Source: Nelumbo lutea (Eukaryota; Streptophyta; Magnoliopsida; Proteales; Nelumbonaceae). From it: a stretch of DNA of 64,000 nucleotides. Within the stretch, counting starts at the first letter, position 1. Each line of letters begins with the position of its first letter. Position numbers and translations under genes: made by a program. The stretch is from NCBI GenBank assembly GCA_022828595.1, contig JAKGHH010000002.1, positions 81,006,383-81,070,382 of the forward strand, read 5' to 3'. The notes under the pieces are model-generated. The model made no database searches and was not told the origin of the DNA. It was given only the letters and a program-made list of their open reading frames with translations. Below are positions 22,941 through 35,323 of the stretch, in pieces.

Positions 22941-24370
22941 TGTTAGACAATTATGCCCTTAGTGTTAGAAAGTTATGCCCTTAGCTCCAATCAGATTGAT
23001 GTACCTTTTGACATTTATTGTAAATGAATAAAGTACATAATTGATTCATGTCATTGTGGTGTGTTTCTGTGTAATACCCTTAAACTAGACACTTATGAGA
23101 CTCGTGTTACTTTAGAATCTTCATAGTCATTGGATAGATTTGGGGAGATTTATCCTACCAAGGCTGACACTAATGTACCGCCAAGTTGGTTGGGGTGGCT
23201 TGTCCCAATTGCCAAGGTGAGACCTGAGGTACATGTAGTGTGGGTTTTCTTGAAACCTTGAACCGGACCAAAATTCCAGTATTGCCCTGGACCTTGGAGA
23301 TAGATGGGCAAAACTGGAATGTTAGACCTGACCCCTAGACTCGATTATGATACTACACTAGGTGTCGGATTAGGTTGTCTTTGATATGCCAATCAGTGAG
23401 ATCCTTAGAGGGGGTCAAAACCTAGGTATGTTGGGACAGTTTGAGAATTCATGTGAGTGGTTTATCATAGTGATAGGATCAACCCCTTTGTTAGACAAAG
23501 TAAATGATCAGGGATGCACTCTCTCTGATGGAAACCTAAACTACCGACAGTTGATTTCAACCGTTGAAATTTGTTTTTGAAAAATATATTTATATAAAGA
23601 TATACATATATATGTATATATATATTATTATTTCAAAATGTTTGTAAATGGTTTTAATTCCTGGGATCCATGTGAGTAGAGAGTGCATCACTATACCTTG
23701 TAGCCGAGGGAGAAGTCCTCTATTGTTGGGTAGTGTTTGATCATTATGGGCTGAGAGGTTAAGTATAAGACCATTGAGGGTAATACCTGATGGGCTAATC
23801 TTGCATCTGCCCACAGCCTTTGGGTTTTTATAAGGTGGCTGGACCGAAGGACCATTTAGCGTAAATGTTGAACCCATTAAGAGCCCATGGTGATGGACTC
23901 AAGGGTTCACCGTCTCCTACAGTGAATTTGCCCAAGCCTTGTAACAAAGGCTGGGATGAACCCATGTGGCTGATGTGTCGATCAATATTTGGGTCCCACG
24001 CCATATAAGGAGAGCCAACTGGGCAATAGGTTAAGAGGTTAAATGAGCACATAAACATAATAGACCTAAAGCCCAATTCAAATTGGGCTAATAAGATTAA
24101 TTAAATAGGGGTAGATCTGGGATTTGGATCAGTAGATAAGATAAAGAATTATCCTTATCCACTTAAAGAGTCTAGATCCAAATAATGATTTGGATAAAAA
24201 GAAGTCCTGATTTGATTAGGAAGGTTGATCTTTATCTATAGATAAGATAAGGAATTATCCCTATCTGTTAAAGGAATCTGCAAATGGGATTAGGAGATTC
24301 TCTCTTTAAGGATATAAATTGGAGAGCAGGGCGGACCTCCAAACACACAGTTCGTTGAATATAGAGAGAA

Positions 24371-24375
24371 GACTA
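24371..24375. repeat. R2 target-site duplication, left
   Basis: GACTA, repeated at 25852-25856. Confidence 0.88.
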
Positions 24376-25851
24376 TGATAGCTATAAATATATAACACTA
24401 GCAAGTGCACTAATTATCAAGTAGTATTGTAATATCGTTCCCACGGGGATTTAACAAAATAAGTATTAGAATCACGGTTTTCCTTAATTATCTAGACAAT
24501 CGAATTTTAGATTTGAGCAATATCTACTGAAAATAAAAACTAGCATAAGAAAGTAAAAGCGAAGGTGATCACTAATCGAATCTGCAAAGGATGGGACCGC
24601 TAGGACTTTTGGTCCACCTAACCAATGCAATGAATATTTATGGGTTCAATTTACCAAGATTAGTTGTCATTCTCATAAGCTGAAGTCTTACCAATTTTAT
24701 TTAATATTCTCTCTCGAGATATACTAGACCTACGCCCATCAGGTAGCCCTTCGATCTCTCGAGTAGAACTCTCAAGATGGGAGTGCATTAAGTCCAAGAA
24801 GACCATGAAATTCAGATGAATCATGTATATATATCTCTATATACCATTCAATTCACACTATGAATTATTCAGTCGATTATGTGAATTCCTCTCTCGATTC
24901 ATTCACATAACTCAAATCAATTAAGAGGTGGCTAAGCTCTTAATTGCATTAAGCACAATAATTCATAGACTATATGAAAATCTCAATCTTAGATAAATCA
25001 TAAAGATAAAAATATATTCATTAACATAAATAGGCTTTCCTCAGCCCTAGCAAGAAAAAAATCAGTTTATGATAGAAGAATTAAAGCAAACAAAGGAAAA
25101 GAAAGAACTCTTAGAATCGCCCATGATGCTGAGATCTCCTCTTGCCGCCACCTTCTACTTGAATTCTTGCACCTTTCTTGACTGATTGCTCCTTTCTTCT
25201 TGATTCAATCCCCAAGATTGAGTGATTGTGTGATGCCTAAAGCTAGTCCTTCCCCTCCTTCATATAGCTTAAGGGGCGGGGGGGGGGGAGTGGTCTCCTA
25301 CTTCCTCTTGAAATTTATCTTACAAGAATAGAAAGTCCTATTCTATTCCTACTCTTATCTCTTTATCTAATGAACTCAATCATTTTATCTTTCTAAGATT
25401 ACATCAAGAATTTAGATCTGGAAGGACTCTTCTCAGTTTCTTGTTCTTGGATTCGTATTAGACCTCCTCTGCGAATTGGGCTGCTGCCAGGCTTTTCTAC
25501 AAGTTGGTCTTCAGTTGCAGATTGGGCCTTCCTACGAATTTGCCGTGACTTCAGGCCCGGATTTGACTTCACTGCATGCCGAATCTGCAAAAGCCCAAAA
25601 CATGAAATATGTATCTTTTTCTCTTATCTTTCCAGTGAGTCTTGAATCATCCCAATCGGAGTTTGGATATGCAAGTTAGGCCTAGATTACTGAACGGTGT
25701 TGAAACTGTGAAAAATCATCTTATTTGTCTTTCTTTGCTCCTGATGCTTTCTTTAATGCCCTGAACAGAAATATGAGTCCAATTAGGTGCTAATTCAGTA
25801 TAAAAGATAGAATAATTGGGGATAAAAATATGACAAATTCTACTCTCATCA
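24376..25851 (-). repeat. R2: gypsy-type solo LTR (1476 bp)
   Basis: On the minus strand it begins TGATGAGAGTAGAATTTGTC and ends TATAGCTATCA, closely matching R1. Perfect GACTA duplications flank it. No internal sequence is present, so it is a solo LTR. It inserted into the second E4 LTR after that LTR was in place. Confidence 0.9.
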
Positions 25852-25856
25852 GACTA
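25852..25856. repeat. R2 target-site duplication, right
   Basis: GACTA, identical to 24371-24375. Confidence 0.88.
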
Positions 25857-26347
25857 CACAGTTTGACTACTTTTGTCTTCTACTTTTTTCTCCCCTACTC
25901 TTGCTGCCCCTACCTAGTTCGATCTCCACTTGTGGATGTGATCAAGAACCATTCTTGATATTGCTTCTTGCTAGAAGAGGCAATCTGAAGTTGTGCTCCC
26001 CAGCCCTCCACTACATTCTTACTAAAGAATTTGGTTCTTGCTGAAGAGTCATCCTACTGATTCTACTTCACCTCACACTGTGTCATCTTTAGTGGGAGCA
26101 GTTCTTGGTTTCCTCCTTGGGCATGAACACCATCATTGGGTGTTACTATTACTCCGTATCAGGTATATCCCTCTCCTCCCTTTTGGTTTCAGATTTGGTT
26201 TGATTTGGTTCAAGATTGATGTTTGAAAATGTAGTTTTATAAATTAGAGAATGTGATTCCTAGATGGAGAGAGAGAAATTTTTAGAATTTTGCCCAACCT
26301 TCCAACAAGGTTCAGCCATCCATATGATGGATCTCTCATCCTTTAAG

Positions 26348-26360
26348 TGGTATCAGAGCC
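26348..26360 (+). other. E4 primer binding site (initiator Met tRNA)
   Basis: TGGTATCAGAGCC, one base after the end of the second LTR. Confidence 0.95.
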
Positions 26361-28008
26361 AAGTTCAAATCTTGAACTGAATTAAACCAGATCTGGATCT
26401 GTGCAAATGGGCAGAAGGCGTTCTACCCGATTTGCGCAGTTAGCGTTTTTCTGAGAAATCGATTCCTAGTTTTTGGGTGAATGATCAGAAATTAAATCTT
26501 TATTAATCTGATTTACATTTATAATTGTTCTATATATTTTTGCTTGGTTTTTGGGCTATTCGTATGGTGGAGATCGAATTCTTTAATGGCGCATGAAATC
26601 TGTGCACCTGCTAATTTATTCTATTCATTCTTGGTCTGTAATTAATTTTATTTATTTTTTTAATTTTTAGACAGAATGTATAGGAATTCAAATCTGATGT
26701 AATATTATTAGAAAATTTGGTTTTTTATTTTATTTCATTCAAGAACGAAGCAGAAAGTGCAAGGGAGAGAATTTCGCAGATTTGGGTTCAACAATCTGTG
26801 ATTTGCAGTTTTGGAAACTGCATACTACAAACTGACCTTTGTTTTGCAGGGTAGCAGTCATACGAATAACCCTCTTACTGATTCTTGATCGTCTTGCATC
26901 AGTTGTTTAATTTCAGATCATCTTCTTGAATTGAATCTTGAATTAAACATCAAACCCTAGACCCATTCGAACAAGATTGGACCAAACTAGTTGGACCGAA
27001 TCTATGGTTCGATGGGGTTTGTTCTCAGCCCTAAAATTTCCTATATGGGTCAAGGAGTTGATGGTTAATCACAGGATGCAATTTGGCCCACATCTATAAA
27101 ACCTAGTTTTGGATTATGAAAACTGCTTTAGCCCAATTCAGCATAAATGCTATATGGGTCGAACTGCTCTTTGCAGTTTAGCCCATATACATAGATAATA
27201 TTATTTGATAATGTTATGGGATTTTAATGGGGTGAAAGTTTTTTTAAATTTAATTATGGGTTTTACAGTTATTTATTTGATTGGATCAACTTTGGATTCT
27301 ATGCATGTGATGTATGTGAAGTGATGTGCTGCGTACATGGGCCATAATTGCTTGGCCTGTGTTAATGCGATAGTGGCTCTTTCGAACACCATGGCTGAAT
27401 GCATATCATTGCCATGGTGCTCCTAAGATCATTGGATGATTTCCCTTTCTCAGTGGGGCCTGCTTCAGTTTCTCCCCAAGAGGAACACCCGGAACCCTAG
27501 CCGTTTAATGCCCATCTAAATCTAGCTTTATGAAAGCCAGTGGAAGCCACTTTGGATTGACCTCCATTAAACATAAGTGCATGTGATAGTGAATTTCATA
27601 TGATGAATTCTCTAAGGCTTTCCATCATTAGTATGAAGGTTGATTGGAAGACTTTCTCACAGTACCTTGGCGTTCATGAACATGATGGGTGAACACTTAC
27701 TGGACAGAAAGGTTTGACCTAAAATGGCTATAAACCTTGTCTAACAAAGGCCAAAGAGAAAGCTCATAAGATGAGTTGATTAGATCCTTCACAGGAGGTG
27801 GTGGGGTTTTGTAGCTAAAACAGTTGGCTCCATGCACCCTATGTGGTTTCCCACATTTCCAGAGGCACAACTGTCTCCATCACTAAGCTTAGAGGGAATC
27901 TCAGAGATGCCCAAAATGAAAATGGAACATAGATTAAAAGCCATATCTATGTGATGACATGAATCAATTAGATTATGGACTTACAAATCTGCCTTGCCTT
28001 TAACATAA
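26361..28008 (+). other. E4 leader (~1.65 kb)
   Basis: It is homologous to the leaders of the other E copies throughout but more diverged. The conserved leader ORF is broken here: the matching start near 27310 runs into a TGA within a few codons. Nothing else is recognisable. Confidence 0.8.
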
Positions 28009-28770
28009 ATGGCAAATGGAAACTTCAATAAAACTGTTGGATAACAACAAACTCAAGGACCCTAATTATGCTAACTAGTTCCAAAACCTTATGCTGGTTC
28101 ACGTCTAAAAAATTGGACAAATTGCTAAGAACCCTGCTCTGGATCGTCCGGGTAACAGGGCTTCTGAGGCCCGATGAAGAGAGTATCAAGAATGGGAAGA
28201 GAAAAACTTTCTTGCCCAGTGTTATATTATAGCCTCTTTAGATAATCCGATACAGTGACAAGTCGATAAGATCAAAGTGTCCAAGAATATATTGGATAGT
28301 TTGAAGACTATGTATGAAGAGCAGAACCGTTCTACTCGTCAGAAGGTCTTAAAGTTGTTTATGACCGCACAGATGACCGAGAACCAACAGATTCATGACC
28401 ATTGTCTAAAGATGATGGGTTATATCAATGAACTGGAGGCTCTTGGGTCAGGGTTAGACCATGACACCAAAATTGATGTTGTCCTCAATTCCTTGTCTCC
28501 ATCCTTCAATCGGTTCATCATGAATTACAACATAAATAAGATAAACGTTAGCCTTCAGGAACTCAACAATATGTTGCAGAGGACTGAAGAACTGATTATG
28601 AAGGATAAGCCGATAGCCATGCTTGTTGAAGGTGGAAAATCAGGCAAAGAAAAGCAAAAGGCTAAAAGGAAGGCTCAGAAGAAAGGTAGCAAAGCTAAAA
28701 AGTAGAAGAAGGATAAGGCATCGAATGCCTGTCACTACTACTAACAGACTGGCCACTGGAAGAGGAATTG
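28009..28770 (+). pseudogene. gag: E4 gag, degenerate
   Basis: It starts ATGGCAAATGGA at 28009 but shifts frame within ten codons, and a TGG-to-TAG stop follows near 28075. The part at 28277-28705 is open (142 codons) and aligns with E5 Gag. It ends at TAG 28703-28705, exactly the codon that is TAG in E5. The knuckle after it has lost its second Cys and contains a stop (CHYY, stop, QTGHWKRNC). Confidence 0.88.
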
Positions 28771-31751
28771 TCCTCAATACCTGGAGACTAAGAAGCAAGG
28801 TAATTTCGAATCTTTTGTCATAGAGACCAATTTGTTGGTCACTTCTGCTTCCTAGTGTATTGACTTTGAGGCTTAAACTCATGCGTATAACTCACTATAG
28901 GGGTTCAAGATAAGTAGAAGATTGAGTAACGGAGAAGTGACGCTCTACTTGGGGACTTCTGCAATAGTTGTAGCTACAGCCATAGGCACTGTAGAACTGG
29001 TTTTTAGATAAGGAACTATTGTACTTAAAGACTGTCTTTTTGTACCTAATTTAAGAAGAAATAAGATTTCTATCTCAAAATTGTGCATGGATGGTTATTC
29101 TATCTTATTCAGTAATGTGATTACTATTAAATGGAATAACAAATTCCTCGCATACAGAGAACTTGAGAATGGTCTCTATGTTCTCCATCCTTCTCTAGAA
29201 ATAAACCTTACCAAAACTACATCAAAAATTATCCCCAAGAAGATGACTCATGATACAGTTAATCCCACGTGCCTGTGGCATTACTGACTTGGCCACATTA
29301 ACATAGATCGTATTACAAGGTTAGTAAAGGATGGCCCTTTGGATTTTCTAACCGTAGAAGATCTTCCAACTTGTGAACCTTGCCTTCAAGATAAGATGAT
29401 GAAACGGCCATTTACTGGAAAGCCTAAAAGATTTATAGACACACTTGACCTTATACATACTGATGTATGTGGTCCCCTGAATGTTAGGACACGTAACCAG
29501 CATATTTATTTCATAACCTTTACCAATGATTTCTCACGGTATGGTTACGTGTACCTAATGAGACATAAGTCTGAATCTTTTGAAATATTCCAAGAATTCA
29601 GACAAGATGTCAAGAAACAGTTAGGGAGAGAAGTTAAGACCCCTCGATCAGATCGAGGTGGCAAGTATCTCTCTGATGAATTCAGGAACTACTTAAAGGA
29701 CAATGGGATAGTATCACAACTAACTCCTCCTGCTACACCAAAGTTAAACAATGTGTCAGAAAGGAGGAACTGGACTTTATTGGATATGGTCTCATCACTT
29801 CTCATACACTCAGAACTATCCACATCATTTTGGGGTTACATGCATTAGAGACTACAATTTACGTGCTAAACCGTATTCCAACCAAATCTGTTCCTAAGAC
29901 TCCATATGAGCTATGGACTGGTGAGAAACCAAGTGTGAGACACTTGAAGATTAGGGGTTGTCTGACACATGTTAAAAGAATGAGTGCTGACAAATTGGAA
30001 TTGAATACCAGTCGTTGCCTATTTATAGGCTACCCTAAAGGCTCTGTGGGTTACTTATTCTATGATCCAAAAGAGCAAAAGATGTTTTGTAGTCGAAATT
30101 CTCACTTCTTAGAAGAAGATTACATCCTAAATAATCATCATCAGGAAGTTGTTCTTGATGAGGAGAGCCCAGGGGTAATGGGAGTTGTCCCACTAGCTCC
30201 AAAAAATAACCAACCTAGGAGATCTACCTGGGTTTCCAAGCCTCTAGTACATTACAGCTATGACCAAGAAATTTACTTGGTGGAAGCCATGACTAGTGAG
30301 GAGGACCCCGTGACTTATACAGAAGCTATGTTGGACATAGATTTTTTGAAGTGGGTCGAGGCCATGACAGCTGAGATGGACTCAATGAAGACCAATGGAG
30401 TCTGGACTCTAGTAGATTCGTCCCCTAGGTAAAGGCAATAGGTTGCAAATGGATCTATAAGAGGAAGAAGGGCCCCGATGGTAAAGTTGAGACCTACAAG
30501 GCTAATCTTGTGGCAAAAGGGTACACTCAGAAAGAGGGAATCAATTATGAGGAAACCTTTTCTCCTGTGGCCAGGCTTAAATCCATTAGAATCCTGCTAG
30601 CTGTAGCAGCTTACTATGACTATGAGATTTGGAAAATGGATGTCAAAACTGCATTCCAAAATGGAGATCTTACTGAAGATATCTATATGCAGCAACCGCA
30701 AGGTTTCATAGCTACAGGTCAGGAACACATGGTATGTAAATTCAATAGATCCATATATGGACTTAAGAAAGCTTCTAGGAGTTGGAACATCCGTTTTGAT
30801 TATACTGTCAAACAGTTTGACTTTGAGCAAAATACGGATGAGCCCTGTGTTTATAGGATGACCAGTGGGGATAAAGTTACGTTCTTAGTTCTGTTTGTAG
30901 ATGATATTCTACTCATTGGGAATGATATAGGAATGTTAACTATGGTGAAAGTGTGGCTTTCACAACAATTCTCCATAAAAGATCTTGGAGAAGCCTCTTA
31001 CATACTGGGTCTTCGACTCTATAGAGATAGATTGAAGAGGATAATAGGATTATCCCAGTCTGCTTACATGGACAAAATAGTCAAGAGATATAGCATGGAG
31101 AACTCCAAGAAAGGAAACGTTCCTTTCAGGTGTAGAGTCACTCACTCCAAGGGTATGTCCCCCAAGACTCCCGAGAAGATTGAGGGCATAAAAGTGGTTC
31201 CCTATACCCCAGCCATAGGGAGCATCATGTATGCCATGCTGTGCACTTGTCCTGACATTTCTCAGGCAGTGAGTGTGGTAAGTAGATACCAATCTAACCT
31301 AGGGTAGGAGCATTGGACCGTTGTAAAAAACATACTAAAATACCTTCAAAGGACAAAAGATTTTTCTCTAGTATTCAATGGTAGTTCACTATAGATTCAA
31401 GAGTATATTGATACCGACTGTCAGTCAAATCCAGATGATAGAATGACTACATCTGGTTATATCTTCATGATGCGGTGCTGAGTAGTAAGAATAACAGTCC
31501 ACAACCCAAGACGAACACATTGTCGTAAGTGAGGCTGCCTAAAGAATGAAGGTATTCATTATGGAATTTGGAATTCAGCACACCACCCATTCCACCATTG
31601 TGTGACAACATTGGATCTACAGGAGATTGATGTTGAAAAGGTAGCATCAGCGGAAAATGTAGCAGACCCATTAACTAAGCCACTGACACAGAAAGTGTTT
31701 GAGAAACACGTAGAAAGTATGGGACTTTGACTTGTACCCGATTGGACCTAA
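28771..31751 (+). pseudogene. pol: E4 pol, degenerate
   Basis: Recognisable in order: a damaged protease (CIDFEA then a stop), integrase (29339-29848, with HTDVCGPL and RSDRGGKY in place of GGEY), integrase tail (29830-30432) and reverse transcriptase (30510-31307, [11 protein letters not shown] in place of YVDD). The frame shifts near 29835 and 30432. RNase H (31308-31751) lacks the segment between CDN and the terminal motif, as in E1, E2 and E5, but its upstream lesion (around 31470-31500) differs. The terminal ENVADPLTKPL motif is intact. Confidence 0.9.
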
Positions 31752-32060
31752 GTGCACGTGGGAAATATGTTATTTTCAAAAACATACTTTCAATGCCCTT
31801 TTCTAAAATATGCGAAATATGTTATCATCTAGCTCCAAAATTTTATCGTTGTTTCTCAAAAGTGTGGTTTTTCTTTTTCATAGTAAAAATATGACTTTGA
31901 GTTGGGTTAACAAATTTTGAAACGAGTTTTTACGCATTCATTACATATCTTGCAATGTATTTTGAGTCTTGCGATGAAGTTATGAGACACAGATATGTTC
32001 TAAACTGCTGTTAATGGATATATTTTGATTTGTGCGATGATTCTTGACCTTGCTTATTAT

Positions 32061-32097
32061 ACAAACACACACACACACATATACATATACATATATA
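32061..32097. repeat. CA/TA microsatellite, unit 1
   Basis: About eight AC repeats followed by ATACATATAC-type repeats. The second unit has a longer AC run. Confidence 0.9.
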
Positions 32098-32106
32098 CTC
32101 TTATCT

Positions 32107-32964
32107 CCTGACAATCCCTAGATTGCACTCAAAATCCCCAGCAACCCAAGGAAGGCCCTGGGAACTCCAAGTGTGTTCTTATCTCCTAACAACCCTAGGA
32201 TTGCACTCAAATTCCCCAGCAACCCTAGGAAGGCCCTGGGAACTCCAAGTGTGTTCTTATCTCCTAACAACCCTAGGATTGCACTCAAATTCCTTGGAAA
32301 GGCCCTGGCAACCCCAAGTGTGCTCTTATCTCCTAGCAACCCCAAGATTGCACTCACATTCCCTAGAAACCCTAGGATGGCCCTAGCAACCCCAGGCACA
32401 CTCAGATTCCCTAGAAACCTCGGGAAGGCCCTGGCAACCTCAGGTGCATTCACATTCCCTGGCAACCCTAGGGAGGCCCTAGCAACCCTAGGAGCATTTA
32501 GTTCCCCAGCAACCCCAGAAAGGACCTAGCAACCCCAGGCATACTCAAATTCCCTAGCAACCTCGGGAAGGCCCTGACAACCCCAGGCATACTCACATTC
32601 CTTGGCAATCCCAGGAAGGGCCTAGCAACCCTAGGTGCAATCAGATTACCCAACAACCCGGGGAAGGCCCTGGAAATCCGAGGTGCACTCACATTCCCCG
32701 ACAAACCCAGGAAGGCCTTGGCAACCCCAGGCACACTCAAATTTACCAGCAACACCAAGAAGGCCCTGGAAACCCCAGGCTTGTACTCAGATTCCCAGCA
32801 ACCCTAGGAAGGCCCTAGAAACCCTAGGCGTGTTCATATCACCTGGTAACCCCAAGCTTGCACTCAGATTCCTCGGCAACCCCGGGAAGGCCCTAGAAAC
32901 CCTAAGCATGCTCATATCACCTAGAAACTCCAACTTGCACTCAGATTTCCCTGGCAACCCCAGA
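32107..32964. repeat. 48-bp minisatellite array 1
   Basis: The unit is of the type ACTCAGATTCCCTGGCAACC followed by CTAGGAAGGCCCTGGCAACCCCAGGCAC, ~18 diverged copies. Because 48 is divisible by three, long frames are open on both strands (plus 32173-32529; minus 32118-32465 and 32498-32758) as 16-residue repeats. This is best read as repeat DNA, not a gene. Confidence 0.9.
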
Positions 32965-34075
32965 TGCGAAATATGTTACCATCTAGCTCCAAAATTTTAT
33001 CGTTGTTTCTCAAAAGTGTGGTTTTTCTTTTTCATAGTAAAAATATGACTATGAGTTTGGTTAACAAATTTTGAAATGAGTTTTTACGCATTCATCAATA
33101 TATTGCAATGTATTTTGAGTCTTGCGATGAAGTTATGAGACACAGATATGTTCTAAACTGCTGTTAATGGATATATTTTGATTTGTGCGATGATTCTTGA
33201 CCTTGCTTATTATACAAACACACACACACACACACACATATACATATACATATATACTCTTATCTCCTGACAACCCCTAGATTGCACTCAAATTCCCTAG
33301 CAACCCTAGGAAGGCCCTAGGAACTCCAAGTGTTTTCTTATCTCTTAACAACCCTAGGATTGCACTCAAATTCCTCGGAAAGGCCCTGGCAACCCCAGGT
33401 GTGCTCTTATCTCCTGGAAACCCCAAGATTGCACTCACATTCCCTAGAAACCCTAGGAAGGCCCTAGCAACCCCAGGCACACTCAGATTCCCTGGAAACC
33501 CTAGGAAGGCCCTAGCAACCTCAGGTGCATTAACATTCCCTAGCATCCCTAGGGAGGCCTTGACAACCCTAGGAGCATTTAGATTCCCCAGCAACCCCGG
33601 GAAGGACCTAGCAACCCTAGGCATACTTAAATTCCCCAGCAACCTTGGGAAGGCCCTGACAACCCCAGGCACACTCACATTCCCTGGCAATCCCAGGAAG
33701 GCCCGAGCAACCCCAGGCACAATCAGATTCCCCAACAACTCTAGAAAGGCCCTGGAAACCCTAGGTGTTCTCACATTCCCCATCAAACCTAGGAAGGCCT
33801 TGGCAACCCCAGGCGCACTCAGATTCCCCGGCAACCCCAAGAAGGCTCTAGAAACCCCATGCTCATACTCAGATTCCTAGTAACCCTGGGAAGGCCCTAG
33901 AAACCCTAGGCGCGTTCATATCACCTAGTAACCCTAAGCTTGCACTCAGATTCCCCGGCAACCCCGGGAAGGCCTTGGAGACCCTAAGCACGCTCATATC
34001 ACCTAGAAACTCAAACTTGCACTCAGATTTCCCTGGCAACCTCAGGTGCACTCACATCCCCTGACAACCCCAAGG
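32965..34075. repeat. Tandem duplication unit 2 (~1.11 kb)
   Basis: It repeats unit 1 from its first base (TGCGAAATATGTTACCATC) through microsatellite (33216-33256) and minisatellite. The ~290-bp unique part differs by only a few bases, while the minisatellite copies differ more in number and order. Confidence 0.9.
33259..34075. repeat. 48-bp minisatellite array 2
   Basis: About 17 copies of the same 48-bp unit. The minus strand is open for 187 codons (33277-33840) and the plus strand for 159 codons (33401-33880), both with 16-residue periodicity (minus type: PGVARAFLGLLGNLSA). Confidence 0.9.
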
Positions 34076-35323
34076 AGCCTTCAACGACACTAGGAATGAT
34101 CTTTGCCTAACTTACAAATGCAAATACTTTGTTTAACTTATAAATGCAATGATCTGAGAAAAAAAAAAACAAACTTAAGCCATCCCAGACATAGACAATG
34201 ATACTTTGCTAAGAACAACTCTCACTCTATTAATTTTCTCATGTGACGACCAAAATTCATCGCAAAAGATGACAAAGGACTAAGACTCCAACCCTAATCA
34301 TATCACCCTCACAAAGACCTATTTTCTAAAGGCACAACAACATTCATACCTTGCGTCGTACCCTCCTATGAGAAAGTTCAACTTCCTATCCTATACGCAT
34401 GCTAAGTTGTTTTCATTATAACCTTATCGCACTTAGCAATGTTTCGAGAATCGGAACAACACTTGATTTTCTTCTTTTCTAATGGTATGCAAATAGAGGC
34501 CAATCATACTAATGATTGATTGTGATTGAAAGATTAGAAAACATACAGAGGCATTCATTCACGATGAAAGTTCCCAAAATGCCCGACTTTGAATATTTGG
34601 GTTTTGTTATGACTTGCAGCGATGCAATTTTGCGATAAAATTTGTGGAACATGTGACTTTTGAATAAATCACACCAGGTTACTTGGCACTTGTGCTGAGC
34701 CTTCAACTTGAAAAATGCACAAAATGTATTTCGATAAACACCCACAATGTGAGGATGTTCAGTCTTAAACTTTTTCAGGATGGCATGGCTCAATGTTAAC
34801 ATAAATATAGTATATTTCAAGAGTCGGTACAACACTTGGTCCTTTTCTCTAACGGTCTATGATTAAAGACCACTACGCTAACATCTAGTATTTGCTTGCA
34901 ATAAAAGTTCGCAAAACACCTGACTTTTATGTGTTTGAACCTTATTTTGAAACTCACACTAAATTTCCAAACTAAGGAGTATGCACGATTTGCATTGCTG
35001 AAACAAGAGTTGTGATAATATTTTCCTTCAGAGCTTTAATACTTTCAATACCGAGTGAAAATAGGATCACTATAAACGTTGTATCCCATGAAATCATATA
35101 ATTTTCTTTAAAATTCGAAATCCTTTTATTTGCGATTAAGTTTCACCAGATATTTGTTGCTGATTACATCTATGTTCCAAAAATAATGATCAAATCTTGT
35201 CTGAGCATGGACAAAGTTACTTAGGGATCTTTTGATATGTGATGAGATATGTCAACACTTAGCTTGCTGAAGAATAACGAAGCTCAATTTTCCTTTTTGT
35301 GATGATATTTTCTCATACACGAT
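34076..35323. other. Unassigned AT-rich stretch of region D
   Basis: No coding region, LTR or tandem repeat is recognised. Scattered GCGATG-type words (for example near 34619 and 34634) link it to the right part of D. It ends at the E6 insertion point. Confidence 0.5.
35319..35323. repeat. E6 target-site duplication, left
   Basis: ACGAT; the right copy (43951-43955) is ATGAT. The single difference is CG to TG, as expected from decay of a methylated CpG. Confidence 0.7.

Larger units (their letters stand above)
22941..26346 (+). repeat. E4 second LTR, interrupted by solo LTR R2
   Basis: It starts TGTTAGACAATTATGCCC and ends CATCCTTTAA next to a primer site. Removing R2 and one target duplication gives ~1.93 kb, the family size. 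A short duplication of TTATGCCCTTAG occurs within the first 50 bp. It served as 3' LTR of the deleted unit and 5' LTR of the following one. Confidence 0.88.
26347..31766 (+). mobile_element. Element E4 internal region (divergent copia), 3' LTR lost
   Basis: Primer site, leader, gag and pol follow the second E4 LTR. After the pol stop (31749-31751) and a degenerate polypurine tract (GTGCACGTGGGA), the expected TGTTAGACA is absent and region D begins. The layout LTR-remnant-LTR-internal suggests a tandem element made by unequal recombination, or two adjacent insertions, followed by deletions. Confidence 0.88.
31811..32964. repeat. Tandem duplication unit 1 (1154 bp)
   Basis: It starts TGCGAAATATGTTATCATC and runs to the same point of the next copy at 32965. 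Parts in order: ~250 bp unique sequence, a CA/TA microsatellite (32061-32097) and ~18 copies of a 48-bp minisatellite. Confidence 0.9.
31767..35323. repeat. Region D, left part: non-coding repeat-rich sequence
   Basis: It is not E-family. It begins abruptly after the E4 polypurine tract and continues, across the E6 insertion, at 43951. It contains a 1154-bp tandem duplication with minisatellites, then ~1.25 kb of AT-rich sequence. Together with the right part it fits the non-coding 3' end of a large gypsy element such as Tat/Ogre, whose 3' regions are known to carry tandem repeats. That assignment is inference. Confidence 0.55.

Noticed and set aside
33277..33840. 187-codon minus-strand ORF as a real gene
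   Set aside because: It is the translation of a 48-bp minisatellite; the opposite strand is open too, and no start context or non-repeat domain supports a gene.
32107..34075. CRISPR-like array
   Set aside because: Units are contiguous 48-bp diverged repeats without spacers, in a plant genome.
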